This document shows, piece by piece, positions 60,228 through 64,000 of a stretch of DNA of 64,000 nucleotides (position 1 is its first letter; the number at the start of each line of letters is the position of its first letter). The notes under the pieces were generated by a model. That model did not search any database and was not told the DNA's origin. It saw nothing but the letters and a program-made list of their open reading frames with translations. The stretch is taken from the NCBI RefSeq assembly GCF_002013915.1, contig NZ_MBTF01000034.1, positions 248,001 to 312,000 on the forward strand. The letters run 5' to 3'. A program made the position numbers and the translations under genes. The DNA comes from Mucilaginibacter pedocola. Lineage in GTDB: Bacteria; Bacteroidota; Bacteroidia; Sphingobacteriales; Sphingobacteriaceae.

Positions 60228-62012
60228 CTATCCCCCATTTCCTTGCTGAGTATCTATTTTAGGCACGGCAAACATGGCCTCTTTAATGAGTTTTACCGGT
60301 GCGCTGCCATAGCCCAAGAACTTTTCGTTGAAGGCTTTTATCCTGAATTTATCGCCTTCCTTCTTTTTCCAGGCAAGCATCAGGTCGTTTATTTCTTTGT
60401 AGCCGGTAAAGTAGCTGGTTAGCTGCACACTGCTTACGGTTACTCGTTTCCATTTATTATCGGCCTCGGCTTGTTGTTGGAAGGCTTCGCGCGTAAGCAT
60501 TTTTATAGCCTGCTCTTTACTCATGTTATTGGCGTGCACGCTATAATCCAATATGGCGTTGCATACCGAACGCAGATGCCACTTATACCACATCAATCGC
60601 ATTTCGGGAGCGTTATCGCCAAAACCCGCATCCAGCATAAACTGTTCGCTAAAAACGGCCCAGCCCTCTACCATGGCCCCGCTGCCAAAAACCGATTTTA
60701 CCATGCTTGGCGCTTTATTAGAATAAACCAATTGCGTATAATGCCCCGGAATGGCCTCGTGTATGCACAGTATCTCTAAGATGTAGTTATTGTACTCGCG
60801 CAGGTAGCTTTCCGCACGCTCGGGCGACCAGCCCGCAAGGCTGCCCACATTGTAATAGGTATTCCCTGTTTTATCGTATGGACCCGGCGAGGTAACCGAT
60901 GCCCCTGCAACACCAGCCATATAACCTGGTTCTTTACGTATCACCAGCGGCTTGGTAGGGTCAAGTGTTATTAATTCTTTATTTTTTATGAAAGCGGTTA
61001 GCTTTGGTATCTCTGCCTCAATGGCCGCCTGGAACTCCGATGGCGCAACATGTTTAGCCGATAGCGTATCTATCATCTGCCCTATCAGGTCAAGCGAATC
61101 TGCCGGCATTTCTTTACTGCCAAAGTATTTTGGCCAAAGTGTTTTACTGATCTTGGCCATCTCGCGGTGCAGGTACTTTTTGCGCTCCATGGCGGCGTTG
61201 TATATCTGCTGTGCAGTAGCCTCAGCCTGTATCTCGTATTTAAACTTGTTTTCGTAAAACTCTTTACCCAGCCTAAAGCTGCGAGGTTTATCGTTCTTCA
61301 GGGCTTTTAAAAAGGCCACATAGCCCTTTATAGCATCAACCGATATACGCGCACGGTCGGCCATTTGGCGTTGCTCCGCTTCTGGTATTTTGGTTTTCTT
61401 CAACGAGTCGGTAAAGTCTTTTTCAATAACGCTAAGCCCGCCGGTATGCTGGTCAATGGCCAGGTCGGTTAGTTCAACTACCGGATTTTTAAGCTGTTTT
61501 TGAGCTTCTTTGTAATAAGCCGGAATGAACGACATGCGCTGGTAAAAGCTTTTCAAGCGTTTCTCCAGCGGGGCATAATTTTCGTTCAGGATAACCGCGA
61601 AACTGCTTATCACATTGTACGATGCCGGGTTCCACTGGTGTTCGCGTAATTGCTCCAGGTGCCATTGCATCGATTCCATTTGGTTTTGCATCATGCGGTG
61701 GTCTATCTTGTTGGCATCGGATAGCGAGCCCACCTCAAAACGGCTGAGCGAATCCATTTGCACTTTGGCAAATTTGATGGCCTTTTTACGGTTATCGTCG
61801 CTGGGTATTACCAGTATGCTGTCGTATTTATGATAACCCACCGTAGTGGCCCACTCGGGGTTCTCTTTCCAAAAATCATCTAAAAAGTGTTCTTCGTACT
61901 GCGTAAAAGCGGCATCGTCGCGCGCAGAAAGTTGCTGAACCGACGAGCCATCTTTTTTACAAGCGGTAAACGCGGCCACATATAGCGAAAGTAAAAGTAG
62001 TTTCCTGATCAA
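60228..62012 (-). CDS. DUF885 family peptidase-like lipoprotein
   Basis: 594 residues with a lipoprotein signal (MIRKLLLLSLYVAAFTACKK, lipobox FTAC). The metal-binding HEAIPGHYTQ motif near residue 415 and a later Glu (GAMVEGWAVFSEQ) are conserved in DUF885, related to gluzincin-type zinc peptidases. Likely periplasmic-facing peptidase of unknown substrate. Confidence 0.88.
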   Translation of the reverse strand: MIRKLLLLSLYVAAFTACKKDGSSVQQLSARDDAAFTQYEEHFLDDFWKENPEWATTVGYHKYDSILVIPSDDNRKKAIKFAKVQMDSLSRFEVGSLSDANKIDHRMMQNQMESMQWHLEQLREHQWNPASYNVISSFAVILNENYAPLEKRLKSFYQRMSFIPAYYKEAQKQLKNPVVELTDLAIDQHTGGLSVIEKDFTDSLKKTKIPEAEQRQMADRARISVDAIKGYVAFLKALKNDKPRSFRLGKEFYENKFKYEIQAEATAQQIYNAAMERKKYLHREMAKISKTLWPKYFGSKEMPADSLDLIGQMIDTLSAKHVAPSEFQAAIEAEIPKLTAFIKNKELITLDPTKPLVIRKEPGYMAGVAGASVTSPGPYDKTGNTYYNVGSLAGWSPERAESYLREYNNYILEILCIHEAIPGHYTQLVYSNKAPSMVKSVFGSGAMVEGWAVFSEQFMLDAGFGDNAPEMRLMWYKWHLRSVCNAILDYSVHANNMSKEQAIKMLTREAFQQQAEADNKWKRVTVSSVQLTSYFTGYKEINDLMLAWKKKEGDKFRIKAFNEKFLGYGSAPVKLIKEAMFAVPKIDTQQGNGG

Positions 62013-62106
62013 CTTGGTAAGGGTTTGCTTTGGTTGATAAACTTAGAAATTTTGGCTGACATAAATCAATTATGTAGCCACTTTGTTAGAATAGAAACCA
62101 ATAACC

Positions 62107-62580
62107 ATGGACGAGCAGCATAAAATACTGATAACCGAACTGATAAAACTCATAGAAGGCGGCGGCGCGCACGCTACGCTAGAAGACGCCCTGAAAGATA
62201 TACCTGCCGAACACCGCGGCGTAAAGCCGCATAACTTGCCCTATAGCATATGGCAATTGGCCGAACATATACGCATTGCGCAATGGGATATGCTGGAGTT
62301 TAGCAAAGATGGCAGCCACGAATCGCCAAACTGGCCCGATGATTACTGGCCAAAAGAAAGCGAACCAAAAGACGATGAGGCATGGGAAAGAACCATTGAA
62401 CAAATATTTGCCGACCGCGCCGCTTTTCTGGAGCTTTTAAAAAGCGAAGATATCTACAAACCTATCCCCCACGGCACGGGCCAAAACATCCTCCGCGAAG
62501 CTTTACAAATTGCCGACCATAACGCCTACCACACCGCCGAGATCATATTATTGCGGAGGTTGCTGGGGATATGGAAGTAG
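62107..62580 (+). CDS. DinB family protein
   Basis: 157 residues, four-helix bundle. Metal-binding His residues are seen in LAEHIRIAQWD and DHNAYH. DinB-like proteins are often thiol-dependent metalloenzymes or of unknown activity. Single gene, convergent with the porin across the CCCCCTAACCCC repeats. Confidence 0.85.
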   Translation: MDEQHKILITELIKLIEGGGAHATLEDALKDIPAEHRGVKPHNLPYSIWQLAEHIRIAQWDMLEFSKDGSHESPNWPDDYWPKESEPKDDEAWERTIEQIFADRAAFLELLKSEDIYKPIPHGTGQNILREALQIADHNAYHTAEIILLRRLLGIWK

Positions 62581-62590
62581 TGTAGCGTCG

Positions 62591-62668
62591 CCCCCTAACC
62601 CCTTAAAGGGGGAATAGAATTTTAAGTGTTTATTTTTCAAAAGCTCCCCCTTCAGGGGGCTGGGGGGC
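62591..62668. repeat. Pair of CCCCCTAACCCC/GGGGG repeats, copies 3 and 4
   Basis: CCCCCTAACCCCTTAAAGGG (62591-62612, with further G) and CTCCCCCTTCAGGGGGC (62644-62668), each a C-rich/G-rich hairpin, face each other in the convergent gap. They may serve as terminators. Confidence 0.7.
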
Positions 62669-62678
62669 TTGGCTCCTA

Positions 62679-64000
62679 TTAATTATAAAACGTCCAGGCC
62701 ACGCCTAATTTTAATACTGCATCCAGTTGCGGGTAGCGGTTCACGGTATAAAAACCTTTGCTGAACAGGCCCTGGTTGGCGTAATCGTACTGGAGGAAGA
62801 TATTGGTACGCTGTAGCGTTGCTTTAAAAAACACGCTGGCTACAGGGTACGAAGTGAACGTTACATTGGCTCCGTTGTAAAATTGCCCGAGGCCAACGGC
62901 GTATGAGGGTGCTGTGTAAGCCGTGTTATACCTAACGCTTATACCGTATTGCGATTTCAGTACGTCGAACAGCGTTGAGCCATGATAAAGGCTGCTGTAT
63001 GTATAAACTTCGGGGGTACGCAGCAGGGCCAGGTTGTCTGACTTTTGATAAACTACATAGTTATCAAAATGGAATTTGCGCCAGGTAAGGTTTTTGCCCA
63101 CGCTTAGCTTCAGCATATTAATAGCGCTGCCAAATTGCATGGGCGCAGCATCTATACCGCCATTGCTTGCCGAAAAGTACAGATAATCGTTTATCAGGAA
63201 ATACTCGGCCTTCAGGTCGAGTTTCAACACATCATTCACGTAGTTGAACGATAGGTTGGTAATTTTCTGCTTATTGAAACCGGGATGAAAAATATAGTGG
63301 TTACTGATCCAATCGGTATACATCAGCCCCGGCGAACTACTTTGTTGGTACGCCCCTAACACTATCCTGCCCGCCTTTTGTCCGCCTGCAAGGGTAAGTT
63401 TTACATCATAAAGCAAATCGCCAAAGTTGCGACCCTGTACAATTTGCCTAATGTCGCCATCAAGGTTTATACGGTCGCTAAAGCGGTAGCCAAGGCGCGC
63501 CTTTAAGGTAATGTTCTGGAAGTTCTCGTTTTGCATCCTCACTTGCTTCATTACCTTACGCCCAAACTCGTTCAGCACGGTATCGCTTACATACTGGCTA
63601 TACTTATAATAATCCTGAACCAGCCCTACGTCAAGCTTCAATTCGTTTTTGATCATTTTTACCGATTTACCGCGCAGGTAAAAACTGTACGAAAAATCGT
63701 TTTGTAAATGGAACACACTCAGCGAATCGCGTGAGCGGGCAGCACTGAAAAAATAATCAGGGAAAACGCCGTAAGTATCCTGATCGTTCTGCAGGTATTC
63801 GTAGCGGCGGGTATTGTAGTACAGCGTGTACGATACACGCTGCGTTGGTAATACACTGGTGCTGCCGGTAGCCTTTTTGGCGGTATCAATATGCCCTATG
63901 TAGTAAAACTGTTTAACGTATATGCCGGTGTTTTTCCACGATGTGTAGCTGCTGGGCAACTTAACTGGGAGCGTGCTTTTGCCAAACGTTGCAGAGGAGA
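62679..64000 (-). CDS. Porin_10-type putative porin, 5' truncated by the window edge
   Basis: At least 440 residues; the frame stays open to base 64000, so the signal peptide and start lie outside. Beta-barrel pattern with alternating strands and aromatic belts (VSYTLYYNTRRYEYL; FSYSFYLRGKSVKM) and the C-terminal strand ending LKLGVAWTFYN, typical of Bacteroidota putative porins. Likely outer-membrane; the solute is unknown. Confidence 0.85.
   Translation of the reverse strand, partial: SSATFGKSTLPVKLPSSYTSWKNTGIYVKQFYYIGHIDTAKKATGSTSVLPTQRVSYTLYYNTRRYEYLQNDQDTYGVFPDYFFSAARSRDSLSVFHLQNDFSYSFYLRGKSVKMIKNELKLDVGLVQDYYKYSQYVSDTVLNEFGRKVMKQVRMQNENFQNITLKARLGYRFSDRINLDGDIRQIVQGRNFGDLLYDVKLTLAGGQKAGRIVLGAYQQSSSPGLMYTDWISNHYIFHPGFNKQKITNLSFNYVNDVLKLDLKAEYFLINDYLYFSASNGGIDAAPMQFGSAINMLKLSVGKNLTWRKFHFDNYVVYQKSDNLALLRTPEVYTYSSLYHGSTLFDVLKSQYGISVRYNTAYTAPSYAVGLGQFYNGANVTFTSYPVASVFFKATLQRTNIFLQYDYANQGLFSKGFYTVNRYPQLDAVLKLGVAWTFYN

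Overview
The window reads as chromosomal DNA of a Bacteroidota bacterium, most likely a Sphingobacteriaceae member close to Mucilaginibacter or Pedobacter. This rests on gene content (Bacteroidota-type lipoproteins, head-GIN/DUF2807, DUF2490, Porin_10 and DUF885 proteins, a purH-mreB-mreC-mreD-mrdA-rodA cluster, a split kds set), on many -7 boxes of the Bacteroidota form TAnnTTTG, and on families of short intergenic repeats. No rRNA, tRNA, CRISPR array, transposase, integrase or phage module was seen.

Layout. 1-2.2 kb: the end of a carotenoid operon (crtB tail, exported protein, lycopene cyclase, cytochrome b5-like protein). 2.4-8.8 kb: an ECF sigma factor, murB, a GT39-type glycosyltransferase interrupted by an in-frame stop, a membrane protein/lipoprotein pair and a GT4 glycosyltransferase. 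8.9-13.7 kb: a FucP-type sugar permease, an unknown protein flanked by a duplicated crtZ tail, carotene hydroxylase crtZ, lpdA and an exported protein. 13.8-21.9 kb: an esterase and AraC regulator, a long-inverted-repeat element, two secreted peptidases/hydrolases, a DUF2807 protein and trxA. 22-28.9 kb: paralogous small membrane proteins, a ParE-type toxin-antitoxin pair, a nucleotide-sugar dehydrogenase, kdsD-kdsB-kdsA for Kdo, a membrane protein and tdk. 29-37.7 kb: an acidic repeat protein and the cell-shape cluster. 37.9-44.7 kb: small lipoproteins, purN, dlgD, an RluA-type pseudouridine synthase, panB, a zinc-ribbon microprotein and carA. 44.7-52.5 kb: lipoprotein, an AraC/siderophore-interacting-protein pair, an ABC-2 exporter, a TonB-C protein and DUF2490. 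52.6-64 kb: eno, hicAB, a serine hydrolase, lspA, an RhlE-type helicase, a DivIC/FtsB-like protein, an unknown GNAT-like gene pair, a frameshifted DUF5808 gene, a DUF885 peptidase, DinB and a Porin_10 protein running off the end.

How the genes work together. Several sets serve the cell envelope: murB, mreBCD/mrdA/rodA and the DivIC-like protein for peptidoglycan and shape; kdsDBA and the nucleotide-sugar dehydrogenase for surface sugars; lspA for lipoprotein maturation. crtB, the lycopene cyclase and crtZ are successive carotenoid steps, so the hydroxylase at 11 kb probably completes the pathway at the left edge. The rest is central metabolism (eno, lpdA, purH, purN, carA, panB, tdk) and transport.

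The most unusual content is between genes and in disrupted genes. At least eight families of short inverted or palindromic repeats recur in the gaps. Two appear to have become coding: one builds the acidic Ser/Glu/Val linker of the protein at 29 kb, another writes the last residues of the lipoprotein at 44.7 kb. Other points are a 39-bp duplicated terminator bracketing hicAB, a 16-bp perfect palindrome on the hicAB promoter, a 9-bp inverted repeat over the carA promoter, and a two-gene unit of unknown function at 58.8-60.0 kb. I did not find a convincing new multi-gene defence or biosynthetic system; the 58.8 kb pair is the best candidate for something undescribed.
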